Positions 17,300 through 25,480 of a stretch of DNA of 64,000 bases are shown one piece after another. The stretch is taken from positions 1 through 64,000 of the forward strand of contig NZ_JAHPZO010000013.1 of assembly GCF_019042655.1 (NCBI RefSeq), in the 5' to 3' direction. The notes beneath the pieces were generated by a model that was not told the origin of the DNA, searched no databases, and worked only from the letters and a program-made list of their open reading frames with translations. The stretch is from Planococcus sp. CP5-4_YE. GTDB taxonomy: Bacteria; Bacillota; Bacilli; Bacillales_A; Planococcaceae. The stretch's first letter is position 1. Every line of letters begins with the position of its first letter. Made by a program: the position numbers and the translations under genes.

Positions 17300-17746
17300 T
17301 CAAGAAAGCAGCTTTTTCTCCAACACGATCTTTAACTGTCCGCGCTGATCGGCTTCCGTCTTTAAGACGTCAAACCCTGTCTGAATGTTCAGCAGCAGCA
17401 TGCCGCGCCACTTGTTCATCGTCTTGGTGCGGACGATTTCGTAGCCCAAATCCTTTAGGTCTGCGTGCTGCCTGCGCATCAGGTCAGACGCGATTCCAAG
17501 CTTCCGGAAGTCTGGATGCACGCCCCCGAGCCAACTGTAGAAAGTTTGATCGTCCAGCCCGTAGCCAATCTTATAGCCCGCGACTTGATCGTCTACTAAA
17601 GCCGCATAGATCAACACATGTTCTTGGCTATTGAGTTTCTCCAGCCAATGGCCTGGCCCACCGAAAATCTGCTGGTGCAGCGTAGTGATTTCTTCCGTTA
17701 TATGCTTGGGCGGTTCGGCAATGAATTTTTGATAGCTGATGTTCAT
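17300..17746 (-). CDS. GNAT family N-acetyltransferase
   Basis: 148 aa with the GNAT acetyl-CoA fold: LIYAALVDDQVAGYKIGY (strands 2-3), then GGVHPDFRKLGIASDLMRRQHADLKDLGY, in which R-K-L-G-I-A is the pyrophosphate-binding loop. The C-terminal region LLNIQTGFDVLKTE matches the family's NxxxGF pattern. The substrate is unknown. Monocistronic; GAGG lies 7 bases upstream. Confidence 0.85.
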   Translation of the reverse strand: MNISYQKFIAEPPKHITEEITTLHQQIFGGPGHWLEKLNSQEHVLIYAALVDDQVAGYKIGYGLDDQTFYSWLGGVHPDFRKLGIASDLMRRQHADLKDLGYEIVRTKTMNKWRGMLLLNIQTGFDVLKTEADQRGQLKIVLEKKLLS

Positions 17747-17827
17747 AAGCTTGCCTCTTTCTTATGTAAGATGATGATGCAAGGTTTCCTACTGTATGTC
17801 TAAAAGCTGAAATACCAAGATTCAAGC

Positions 17828-18025
17828 TTATTGTAGACTGTTCTTCCTGACGATCTTTAAAATTTCAGCAACTCCTACCGCTATTAAGCCATTTAATACG
17901 GCAAACACTGAATATAAAACAGATTGCCCGTTTTCGCCCTCAGATGCTACCGACATGACGATGGTAAAGACTCCCCCAAATATAATCAATATGCCAAACA
18001 TATAGAGCATCGGTACCAGTTTCAT
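17828..18025 (-). CDS. Small membrane protein, 65 aa
   Basis: Two hydrophobic helices (about 5-27 and 38-55) separated by a polar ASEGENGQS loop, with a basic C-terminus. AAGGGG precedes the ATG. Unknown family. First of a run of four small membrane-protein genes on the minus strand. Confidence 0.55.
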   Translation of the reverse strand: MKLVPMLYMFGILIIFGGVFTIVMSVASEGENGQSVLYSVFAVLNGLIAVGVAEILKIVRKNSLQ

Positions 18026-18146
18026 CTCTATCCCCTTCCTTCTGTAGACAACATAATAAATTTGTTAAATAACATAATCGTTTGGTGTAAGTAACGTCAG
18101 TTTCATACAATTGGCTTTTATACGGGGAGACCGGAATACTACTGTT

Positions 18147-18344
18147 TTACCGATTCGTTTCACGAAAAAATTGTATAATCAAAAGCTTACTGATGTAATA
18201 TATAGACCCTACGACTGCCACTGCAAATGCTAAAAAACTAATTGTCATCAACCAGCCGCCAACAGCTGTGTCTAAAGCATTGTTCAAGATAAGAGTCGCA
18301 ACCGCAAAGATAAATGCTATAGTCCAAACTGCTTTTTCATTCAT
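18147..18344 (-). CDS. Small membrane protein, 65 aa
   Basis: Two hydrophobic helices (about 5-22 and 28-53), with a short polar loop around LDTAVGG and an R/K-containing tail. GGAGGG lies 5 bases before the ATG. Unknown family. Confidence 0.55.
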   Translation of the reverse strand: MNEKAVWTIAFIFAVATLILNNALDTAVGGWLMTISFLAFAVAVVGSIYYISKLLIIQFFRETNR

Positions 18345-18369
18345 CTTATCCCTCCGATTTCATTATGTC

Positions 18370-18639
18370 TTAACGAGGAAACGCCAACCAATAAGCAAGT
18401 GGGAGAAAGATCAACGCAAAGACACCGAGACTGATCCATACATGCTTTTTCGGGATCCCCCACTTCTTTTCAAGCGAACGAACATGAATGGAGACCAACG
18501 AGTAGCCAATGAATCCAATCAAAAAGCTGAGCTGATCGTGGTGAATCGAGAGCGTCCGAACGAGATTCAGCCCAAACAACAACATGGCAACTTTACAAAG
18601 TGTTAGATGAAAATACTGCATTTTCTTTTCTTCTGTCAT
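18370..18639 (-). CDS. Small membrane protein, 89 aa
   Basis: Begins MTEEKKMQYF, with three hydrophobic segments (about 10-27, 34-52, 65-86). A TTG start at 18660 would be too close to no clear site. The ATG at 18639 has AGGAG 11 bases upstream. Probably cotranscribed with the DUF4181-like gene just upstream. Function unknown. Confidence 0.55.
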   Translation of the reverse strand: MTEEKKMQYFHLTLCKVAMLLFGLNLVRTLSIHHDQLSFLIGFIGYSLVSIHVRSLEKKWGIPKKHVWISLGVFALIFLPLAYWLAFPR

Positions 18640-18666
18640 CTTTCCTTCCGCTCCTTTCAAACATTA

Positions 18667-19080
18667 TCAGACTAGCGTTAAAAGGTTAAAGACATCGAAA
18701 TATATTACAAAGGTGACTGCAGATGTCCAAACTACCAGCTCACTGAGCGTCAAAATAGCTAGTTTCGGCTGATTGGAGTGCTTCCACTCAAAATAGGCTC
18801 TGACAAAAGCGTCCGATGCCATTAAAACGACAAACAACATCAAGTAAAGCAAAACCGGAAATGCTTGAATAAATACTAAATAAATAGCGATGCTGCTCAA
18901 AAGCAGCCATAGCCTTCTGAGCCACTTATCAATCGCTCCATGCCGTTCATTGACGTAATCAGACGAAAAGAAATCTTTCTTTTCTTTTTCGATTTTCAAT
19001 AGTTTCCTAAGAATGAAGTTCATTAGCAAGTTCAACAAGAAAATACCTAGAATAAGCAATCCGATTTCCAGCCAAAACAT
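18667..19080 (-). CDS. DUF4181-like membrane protein
   Basis: 137 aa with four membrane helices. The motif KDFFSSDYVNERHGAIDKWLRRLW, an acidic/aromatic stretch before the second helix, together with the overall layout matches what I recall for DUF4181 proteins of Bacilli. The family call is from memory. The ATG at 19080 is preferred over a GTG two codons earlier because AAAGGA then has 9-base spacing. Role unknown. Confidence 0.55.
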   Translation of the reverse strand: MFWLEIGLLILGIFLLNLLMNFILRKLLKIEKEKKDFFSSDYVNERHGAIDKWLRRLWLLLSSIAIYLVFIQAFPVLLYLMLFVVLMASDAFVRAYFEWKHSNQPKLAILTLSELVVWTSAVTFVIYFDVFNLLTLV

Positions 19081-19231
19081 GGGCACACGTCCTTTTGCAA
19101 GAGTGATAATCGATTAAAAATAAATTTACTTTTTCCCCTCCCAAATCTAATGGTATATTATGTAAGAAGATGGAATATCTGATGTATTTTCGCGTTTACC
19201 ACAAAAACTAAATTTACCTTGGAGGAAAACC

Positions 19232-19570
19232 ATGTCTAAAAAGTTGATTGGCATTACGCTATCGACATTCGTGCTTATTGGAATGTTTTTTACCTTAACT
19301 GTCTTTTATCCCTACCAAGAACAAGCGAGCTCTGGGTTTCCTATACCTAAAAGTGCAGTGTTGATCAAGAACACCGATTCAGTTGCCGTCTATGATTGGC
19401 CAAAAGCTTCAGAAGAAAACGGAATTCCTTATTTCTATAAATTAGCCATTCAATCGAAAGGATGGACTTTAGCTGAACAAGAAGGCGCGTCCCAGTATTA
19501 TGAAAAAGATGGCAGCCGAGTGGATTTGATCACTCAAACCGACCTCTTGACCTTACGCTTAGAAGAATAA
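19232..19570 (+). CDS. Membrane-anchored or secreted hypothetical protein, 112 aa
   Basis: The N-terminal hydrophobic helix (about 5-27) after MSKK is a signal anchor. The extracellular part, about 80 residues, has IPKSAVLIKNTDSVAVYDWPKASEENGIPYFYKL followed by SKGWTLAEQEG. GGAGG precedes the ATG. No known family. The mature part looks like a small alpha/beta domain. Confidence 0.55.
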   Translation: MSKKLIGITLSTFVLIGMFFTLTVFYPYQEQASSGFPIPKSAVLIKNTDSVAVYDWPKASEENGIPYFYKLAIQSKGWTLAEQEGASQYYEKDGSRVDLITQTDLLTLRLEE

Positions 19571-19651
19571 AAGGTTGCCACAGTATCTTCACTGTTGTTT
19601 TTGCAATGTGCCATTTACATCTATTCGTGTTGAAATTGAGGAGGAACAATA

Positions 19652-20428
19652 GTGAGTAATTTGAGCAAGAACGTCTTTAACGGCAACTTTGAAAAATATG
19701 AAGACCCCGAATATTACGACCTGGAGTATCAAAATTATTTAAGCGATGTGCCGTTTCTTGCCGAATGGGCTGAAAAATCGATTGGCCCCATCCTGGATTT
19801 AGGCTGTGGCACAGGGCGAGTCACGATTCCTTTAGCTCAGCATGGACATCAATTAATTGGAGCGGACCTGCATGAAGGCATGCTGGAAAGAGCTAAAGAA
19901 AAAACACTCGATGCCAATCTACGAATCGACTGGGTTTTACAGGATTGTACGCAGCTTGCCTTGAACATTGAAGCCGCTCTTATTTATATGACAGGAAATT
20001 CTTTTCAGCATTTTCTCACCAACGAATCACAAAATCAGCTACTAAAATCTGTAAAAACTCATTTAAGCGATAATGGTGTCTTTATTTTCAATACACGGTT
20101 CCCTGTTTTAAGCGAACTTGCACAAGTCGAAGAATCAATTAGCACTTATACTGATAAACGCCATCGTAAGATCCGTGAGAAAAATACCGAAACCTACCAT
20201 CCATTAACCCAGATTTTGCACTGTACATCAGTTCGGGAAATACTCGAAGGTTCCAACGAGAATTCCGTAGAACAAGACAGCATTTCCCTGCGCTATGTGT
20301 TCCCTCTCGAAATGGAGCGGCTGCTCACAGACAACGGATTTACTGTATTGGAATCATATAGCTCATGGGATAAAACTCCATTACACGCTTCCTGTAGTGA
20401 AATGATTTTTGTCTGTAAAAAGTGCTAG
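19652..20428 (+). CDS. Class I SAM-dependent methyltransferase
   Basis: 258 aa. Motif I is ILDLGCGTGRVTIPLAQHGH (residues about 48-67) and the acidic motif II is LIGADLHEGMLERAKEK. The post-II region LQDCTQLALN and a C-terminal hydrophobic Met/Leu-rich region complete a small-molecule methyltransferase fold. GTG start with GAGGAGG 7-8 bases upstream. The substrate is unknown. It lies alone between a membrane-protein cluster and a short membrane protein. Confidence 0.8.
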   Translation: MSNLSKNVFNGNFEKYEDPEYYDLEYQNYLSDVPFLAEWAEKSIGPILDLGCGTGRVTIPLAQHGHQLIGADLHEGMLERAKEKTLDANLRIDWVLQDCTQLALNIEAALIYMTGNSFQHFLTNESQNQLLKSVKTHLSDNGVFIFNTRFPVLSELAQVEESISTYTDKRHRKIREKNTETYHPLTQILHCTSVREILEGSNENSVEQDSISLRYVFPLEMERLLTDNGFTVLESYSSWDKTPLHASCSEMIFVCKKC

Positions 20429-20490
20429 CTCTGTACAGTTGAGTTAGAGACCCTGGCAACTAAAAATTAAATCCCCCTGGTCCAAGTATG

Positions 20491-20802
20491 TTATTCAGCT
20501 TCCGGAGCTTTTTCTTTCTCCTTCGACGCTAATTTCCCGAGCAAGTCTTGCTTTTGGATAAACAAGATGACCAGCGCTTGAATGGACATGGCGATAATCA
20601 CAAGGATAATATGCGACGTTTGATAGAAAATGTGAGCCAGCACGAAGAAAATCGGTGCTGTGGCCAAGTAGGAAATATACTGATTTTTAGTTGCGATATA
20701 GACGATGGTCGCTAAGCAGCTCGTGATGAAAAACAATTCGAGTAATAGCCTCATATAATCAAAAAAGCCAATCGAGTAAGCAAATTCGTCCCAAAATGTC
20801 AT
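20491..20802 (-). CDS. Small membrane protein, 103 aa
   Basis: Starts MTFWDEFAYSIGFFDYMRL, with three to four hydrophobic helices and a charged tail (KEKEKAPEAE). The ATG at 20802 has AGGAGG 7 bases upstream. The longer ORF to 20898 lacks such a site and is rejected. Unknown family. Confidence 0.55.
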   Translation of the reverse strand: MTFWDEFAYSIGFFDYMRLLLELFFITSCLATIVYIATKNQYISYLATAPIFFVLAHIFYQTSHIILVIIAMSIQALVILFIQKQDLLGKLASKEKEKAPEAE

Positions 20803-20939
20803 TTCTTTTCCTCCTTTGTTCAAATTTAAAGTCTTTCCATTGATGGTAACATTTATTGGAAAAATTGTTATTAATAATACCAAAAAATCTTCATACAAAA
20901 AACCCCCCTGTTTGCCAGCGAGGTTCGGTTACGTATGTA

Positions 20940-21761
20940 TTAAAAGCGTTTCATCTTCTCGTGGGAAATCGCTGCTTTCATTCGCGGGTAATTGGCAATC
21001 GTGCCGCCGTCGATGCGCAAGTCGATGCCGGTAATATAGGATGCCGAATCACTCAACAGAAACTCGATCGCAGAGGCGATTTCTTCCGGTTCGGCTGTCC
21101 GCCGCAGCGGCGTGTGGTCGAGCATGGTTTGAATTTCTCCCGACGCATCCGGCACACTCATCAGGCCAGGCGATACCGAATTGAGCCGCGCGCCTTTTTC
21201 ACCCCATGCCCAGGCCTGGTCTTCGACGATCAAGTGGACGGCGAGCTTTGACATGCTGTTGGCCGCGCCCGCATCTCCTTGCGTGAACTGGTCGAGTGTC
21301 TCAACCAGGTTAGCTGCGAGCTGTTGTTTCAAGGCGTCCATATACTGGCCGTTTTGCGGCACCATATAGGCGGTCATCGAGGACACCATGACGGCAGACG
21401 TCGTTTCATTCGCAAGCGGTAAAAACGCTTCGAGCACAAGGCTCATGCCAATGACATTATCGGCCATCGTGCGTTTGGAATCGTTTGCATTCGATAAGCC
21501 TGCTGCATGGACGAGCCCTCTCAAGGTCCCGAGTTCCAACGCTTTTTCCGCTAAGGTTCCGACCGCTCGTTTCGATGTCAGGTCGGACGTCTCGCAGTGG
21601 ACGTCAGTCATGCCTTTTTGGAAAAGCTGTTGCTTTACTTGTTCGAGGCATTTTTCGCATGAATCCACCAACAGCAGCGTGCCTTTTGGGCCAATGCGCT
21701 GTGCCAATGCAATGGCCAGATCTTCTGAACCGCCTGTGATCACATAAACATCCTTCGTCAT
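20940..21761 (-). CDS. SDR-family protein lacking catalytic Tyr
   Basis: 273-aa short-chain dehydrogenase/reductase fold: VYVITGGSEDLAIALAQRIG (degenerate nucleotide motif, last Gly missing), NAG-equivalent HAAGLSNAND, catalytic-Ser region MVSSMTAY, and LNSVSPGLMSV near the C-terminus, ending with TGIDLRIDGG. In the active-site YxxxK position the sequence reads NSMSK (codons AAC AGC ATG TCA AAG), so Tyr is replaced by Asn. That makes normal SDR chemistry unlikely. GGGGGAA lies 6 bases before the ATG at 21761. It is divergent from a TetR gene that probably controls it. Confidence 0.8.
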   Translation of the reverse strand: MTKDVYVITGGSEDLAIALAQRIGPKGTLLLVDSCEKCLEQVKQQLFQKGMTDVHCETSDLTSKRAVGTLAEKALELGTLRGLVHAAGLSNANDSKRTMADNVIGMSLVLEAFLPLANETTSAVMVSSMTAYMVPQNGQYMDALKQQLAANLVETLDQFTQGDAGAANSMSKLAVHLIVEDQAWAWGEKGARLNSVSPGLMSVPDASGEIQTMLDHTPLRRTAEPEEIASAIEFLLSDSASYITGIDLRIDGGTIANYPRMKAAISHEKMKRF

Positions 21762-21832
21762 GAGCAATTCCCCCCGTTATCTACTATAATTAGCGTAAGC
21801 GTAATTCCCGTAAATAACACGAGACATTTACT

Positions 21833-21842
21833 ACAATATTGT
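21833..21842. promoter_or_regulatory. Palindrome between TetR and SDR genes
   Basis: ACAATATTGT is a perfect 10-bp palindrome 18 bases upstream of the tetR-type start, within a wider GACA..TGTC frame (21823-21843). A GCGTAAGCGTAA tandem repeat lies at 21793-21804. Either could bind the TetR protein. Confidence 0.4.
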
Positions 21843-21859
21843 CTAATGGAGTGACATAA

Positions 21860-22375
21860 ATGATAACAGCAAAACAAACCATCACCGAAACCTTCATCCA
21901 CTTGCTTGCTGAACAGGATTTCGAGGAAGTATCGGTCAAGGACATCGTTGCCTATGCCGGCATTTCCCGCTCCACATTCTACCTGCACTTCACCGATAAA
22001 TACGAGCTGATGGACGCGGTACGCGGCCAATTGAACGGACGTCTCTTGCAGATTTATGCCGAACCGTCAGATGCAGAAACCATCAATTTGAAGATCTGCC
22101 GACACATCTTCCGCTACCGTTCGTTTTACCGCCAGGAATTTTCCGATGCCGGGCGCATCCATGAACTTACGAGCCGCTTTGCCGACCAGCTCGAACATAT
22201 TTTCGGCGATGAGGACCTCGCCGTCTTCGCAGGCTGGGGCACAATCGGCTATTTGGCGTCCTGGGTCAAGGGTGGCTTTACGATGGCGCCGCAGGAAGCG
22301 TCGGACAAGCTGATGAAAATCATTTTCGCCGATTGGACGGCGAATTTGGCGGATGCCCGGGAACGGAGCAGTTAA
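21860..22375 (+). CDS. TetR/AcrR family regulator
   Basis: 171 aa. The N-terminal helix-turn-helix is ITETFIHLLAEQDFEEVSVKDIVAYAGISRSTFYLHFTDKYEL. The C-terminal all-helical ligand domain includes RSFYRQEF and GGFTMAPQEASDKLMKII, resembling the TetR_C group found with DhaS-like regulators. Divergent from the SDR gene. Small-molecule control is inferred from the family. Confidence 0.9.
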   Translation: MITAKQTITETFIHLLAEQDFEEVSVKDIVAYAGISRSTFYLHFTDKYELMDAVRGQLNGRLLQIYAEPSDAETINLKICRHIFRYRSFYRQEFSDAGRIHELTSRFADQLEHIFGDEDLAVFAGWGTIGYLASWVKGGFTMAPQEASDKLMKIIFADWTANLADARERSS

Positions 22376-22436
22376 ACTATTTTTCGCGGCGACGACAAGC
22401 TTGTAAGCTGACCCACAAAACGAAAGGACTGGTAGG

Positions 22437-22832
22437 ATGAATTTGTATCGAACCTTAATCTTCGGAGCTTTAGCGCTTGTCACGCTTTGGCTTATCACTG
22501 ATTTCTTTCCAGCCACATTGGAGGCGCTCGGCGTAAGCTCTTGGCTCATCCTGGCTGCACTCGCTTGCCTCGTCATTGCCATATTCATTACGCCGAATGG
22601 TGACAGCCCACCGCCAGAAAGAGGAAAGCATTCCAAATTGACCTTTAGCGCTATCGGATTGGGTTATCCAATTTTGCTGATGGCGCTGCTCAGCTTACTT
22701 GGCGGTGAGTCGAGCACAGGTTACTCGCTCGCCAGTACCCCTCTGTGGGTAACGTCGGCCGTATTTTTATGGTCGAGTTATTCCGATGACAAAAAAGCAT
22801 ACAAGAAAAAAATGCAAGAATCCAGAGAATAG
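22437..22832 (+). CDS. Small membrane protein, paralogue family member 2
   Basis: 131 aa with about four helices. LITDFFPATLEALGVSSW, LMALLSLLGGESSTGYSLASTPLWV and a polar K-rich tail align with the products of 4574-4951 and 22983-23360. AAAGGA lies 8 bases before the ATG. More divergent than the other two (DFFPAT for DYFPGT). Confidence 0.65.
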   Translation: MNLYRTLIFGALALVTLWLITDFFPATLEALGVSSWLILAALACLVIAIFITPNGDSPPPERGKHSKLTFSAIGLGYPILLMALLSLLGGESSTGYSLASTPLWVTSAVFLWSSYSDDKKAYKKKMQESRE

Positions 22833-22982
22833 AGCGAAACCCTCCAGTGCCGGCGGGTTCTTTTGCGTCACGGAATCTTCACACGGGCTAAGGGATTCAG
22901 TTCAATTCCTTTTATCTCGAGCTATCTTTGTTAGACTGAGGGGAAGGCCATTGTATGCCAATCATGAGAGGATTTTTATTAT

Positions 22983-23360
22983 ATGAAAACCTATTGGCTT
23001 ATTATTGCTGTATTATTGCTGAACTTGTCTCTGTTATTGATCAACGATTATTTCCCGGGTACTCTCGCCGACCTCGGCATTCCGACGTGGATCTTGTTTG
23101 TGGTCATCGTCTTAATGGCCATATTCAGCTGGGCCACGGTTAAGCCGCGCCGCGAGAAAAAGCGCTATATGATCATCTTTCCCGCATTGATGGTCGGCGT
23201 GCCGTTATTGGTAATTGCTGTTTTGACAGCGCTCGGCGGCGAATCCCAGAACAGCATTTCGCTGACAAGCCCGGTCTTATGGATCGGTGCCGCGGCGGCT
23301 TTATGGATTTCCTGGATCGAGTATATGCGGGCATCCGAGAAAAAAGCAGAGAAAGCATAA
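22983..23360 (+). CDS. Small membrane protein, paralogue family member 3
   Basis: 125 aa. It starts MKTYWLII and has LINDYFPGTLADLGIPTW, then LLVIAVLTALGGESQNSISLTSPVLWIG. Nearly the same plan and length as the product at 4574-4951. It ends 18 bases before the IS1182-family element, whose transposase ORF reads antisense through it. Confidence 0.65.
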   Translation: MKTYWLIIAVLLLNLSLLLINDYFPGTLADLGIPTWILFVVIVLMAIFSWATVKPRREKKRYMIIFPALMVGVPLLVIAVLTALGGESQNSISLTSPVLWIGAAAALWISWIEYMRASEKKAEKA

Positions 23361-25159
23361 AGTTTTGCATGAAAAAAAGGGGCTGTCCCATAAGCCCCTA
23401 AAATAAAACAGACGGAGAAAAAGAAATTCTTTTTCTCCGTCTGTTTTTCATTTATTGGTGAGGACACTGAAAGTAGCCGGCGCATGCTGGCTACTTTCAG
23501 GAGGTTGTGGGCCAATGCCACAATCCCGAACTCTGTATGCACTTTCTCTAAGCCCCGGAGGAGAAATCGGCGGAACGACCGATTGCCCTTGATATGACCG
23601 AACACACTTTCTACGTCAATTTTGCGTTGCGCGTAGATTTGTGTCTTCGTTTCATCTTCAAGGGCTGCTTTGGCCTTCGCTTTCATTTCTTCATAAATGG
23701 GATTCCATTGGACTTGCCGGTTGCCTTTTGCTTTCGTGCAGAGGGCTTTTAACGGACAACCCGAACAGTCTTCGCATTCATAGATTTTTAAGTTTTGTTC
23801 GTAACCAGAGGCATTCTTTTTATTCAGGTATTTTTTAAATGCGACACGCCGACCATTCGGACAGATGAAACAATCTTCTTCTTCCAGGTATGTCCAATTT
23901 TTCGCGTGTTTGATATTCTTCTTGTAACTCGCTGATTTTTCCTTCAGATACATTCCATATGGAATGAGAAAGTCGAAACGCGGCTCTTTTTCATCGCCCA
24001 ACGCATACAGGTAATTCTCTTCACTGCCATATCCCGCATCGGCGATGATCGTCTCCGGCATAGGGAGGCTGGAAGCCGCTAGTTTCTCCAGATGCGGAAT
24101 GAAACAGCGCGTGTCCGTTGGTCGCTGATGCACCGAATAATAAAGAATGAACTGATTTTCTGTGGCCATTTGTACGTTGTAAGCTGCTTTCAATTGACCA
24201 TTTTTCATGTGATCATCTTTCATTCGCATAAAGGTCGCATCCGGGTCTGTTTTTGAAAAGCTGTTTCGATCACCGAAGATCTCGTGGTGCTGACTATATT
24301 TCTCCAGACGAGGAAGGAAATCTTCGCGAATCGCTTTGACCGGCTTTTTCCACTCACTGCGCTTGGACCGGAGTTGCTTTCGTTTTTCGGTATCCTCTTC
24401 CAGATCAATGGCTCCCGTGAATGCGTCAATCTGTTCTTCCATGGCTTCCGCCATTTCTTCCAGCTGTTCAGGCGTTGCTTCTTCTATCTGTTCGTTGATT
24501 GGAATCGCTTCAGTTGCGGCCAATTCATGGATATGCTGAATCGTTTCGGCAATCTTCACCTTCAATTTGCCTTCGAAATTCTGTGTCGCTTTTTTCCAGA
24601 CGAATGAATACTTATTGGCATCAGCTTCAATTTTAGTGCCATCCAAAAAATAATGCTCCATAGTGATGTAGTTCTGTTCGATCAGCTGGTGAATCATCTG
24701 TTCGAAAAGCGAGTCCATCATCGCTTTTAAATGATCCGAACGGAATCGGTTAATCGTTCGGTGATCTGGTTGTTGGCCAGCTGCGAGCCACATGGACGGA
24801 ATGTGTTCAGTAAGTGTTTCTTCAATACCTCGAGAAGAATAGATTTTCTTCGAATAAGCGTAGAGGATAACTTTGGTCATCATTTTTGGATGGAAAGAGC
24901 TTCTTCCACCGCCTTTGTAGTGCGCGAAAAACAACTCATCATCAATCAATTCCACCATTTCGTCGATGACCCGGGCGACATGGTTGGATGGCACAAGATC
25001 TTGTATATCAAAGATGGCAAATCCTTGTTGGTTGTTATAGGGAATGAACGTAGGGCTCGCTTTTTTGGGTAGCGGAACGCCAGTTCCTTCTTCCAGAGCG
25101 AGTGGAAATGTGGCTTGTTCAGTGTTATAATTTGAGGAAGTAATCTTCGGATTGCACAT
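23165..25159 (-). CDS. IS1182-family transposase
   Basis: DDE transposase. The N-terminal DUF772-type region has FHPKMMTKVILYAYSKKIYSSRGIEE and INRFRSDH. The DDE core has HYFLDGTKIEADANKYSFVWKK (first D), IIADAGYGSEENYLY (second D) and VESVFGHIKGNRSFRRFLLRG (E). A Cys cluster ECEDCSGCPLKALC is typical of the family. The recognisable protein ends around residue 580. The frame has no stop before the left IR and runs about 70 codons into host DNA, antisense to a membrane-protein gene. AAAGGA precedes the ATG. It appears intact and possibly active. Confidence 0.9.
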   Translation of the reverse strand: MCNPKITSSNYNTEQATFPLALEEGTGVPLPKKASPTFIPYNNQQGFAIFDIQDLVPSNHVARVIDEMVELIDDELFFAHYKGGGRSSFHPKMMTKVILYAYSKKIYSSRGIEETLTEHIPSMWLAAGQQPDHRTINRFRSDHLKAMMDSLFEQMIHQLIEQNYITMEHYFLDGTKIEADANKYSFVWKKATQNFEGKLKVKIAETIQHIHELAATEAIPINEQIEEATPEQLEEMAEAMEEQIDAFTGAIDLEEDTEKRKQLRSKRSEWKKPVKAIREDFLPRLEKYSQHHEIFGDRNSFSKTDPDATFMRMKDDHMKNGQLKAAYNVQMATENQFILYYSVHQRPTDTRCFIPHLEKLAASSLPMPETIIADAGYGSEENYLYALGDEKEPRFDFLIPYGMYLKEKSASYKKNIKHAKNWTYLEEEDCFICPNGRRVAFKKYLNKKNASGYEQNLKIYECEDCSGCPLKALCTKAKGNRQVQWNPIYEEMKAKAKAALEDETKTQIYAQRKIDVESVFGHIKGNRSFRRFLLRGLEKVHTEFGIVALAHNLLKVASMRRLLSVSSPINEKQTEKKNFFFSVCFILGAYGTAPFFHAKLYAFSAFFSDARIYSIQEIHKAAAAPIHKTGLVSEMLFWDSPPSAVKTAITNNGTPTINAGKMII

Positions 25160-25442
25160 AAAAATCGTCCTTTCTCTAATGGTGGTGTGGTAACTCCCAT
25201 TTTACAGAAATGGACGATTTTTTTGTATCCTTTTTTCTTTTTTAAACCGGATGATGGGAATGGAGACGGCGACTCCAGCGGGAACAGCGCGAGCCGAAGA
25301 CCCTGGACTGAGCGAAGCGAGGGAAGCGGCTAAGGCCGTGCCCGCGGAAAGCGTCCGTCGAAATGGACATCAGCCTTTTCTTTAGAAGACGAAAAAGGGC
25401 TGCCCCTAAAAGTCACTTTTCATGACCTTTTGGGACAGCCCC
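23379..25442 (-). mobile_element. IS1182-family insertion sequence
   Basis: The terminal inverted repeats are GGGGCTGTCCCATAAG (23379-23394) and, at the other end on the minus strand, GGGGCTGTCCCAAAAG (25427-25442). One transposase gene is carried. The flanks just outside are themselves inverted (TGCATGAAAAAA on the left, its complement on the right), so the IS either has longer ends or sits in a palindromic, terminator-like target. A 17-bp hairpin (23406-23448) lies near the left end and a hairpin involving the right IR at 25396-25443. A GC-rich palindromic repeat is inside the right part. Confidence 0.85.
25262..25358. repeat. GC-rich dispersed palindromic repeat
   Basis: About 95 bases, much richer in G+C than its surroundings, running from GGAGACGGCGACTCC to GGAAAGCGTCCGTC. 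GACGG at one end pairs with CCGTC at the other, GCGGG pairs with CCCGC further in, and two internal arms contain GAGCGAAGCGAGGGAAGC. I recall very similar sequences as multi-copy dispersed elements in Bacillaceae and Planococcaceae genomes, often near IS elements. Only one copy is seen in this window. Function unknown. Confidence 0.55.
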
Positions 25443-25480
25443 CTTTTTTCATGCATTTTTCCGTCAGTTTTCGGCATAGT

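Noticed and set aside
22067-22636. 189-codon minus-strand frame
   Set aside because: Overlaps the well-supported TetR and membrane-protein genes on the opposite strand.
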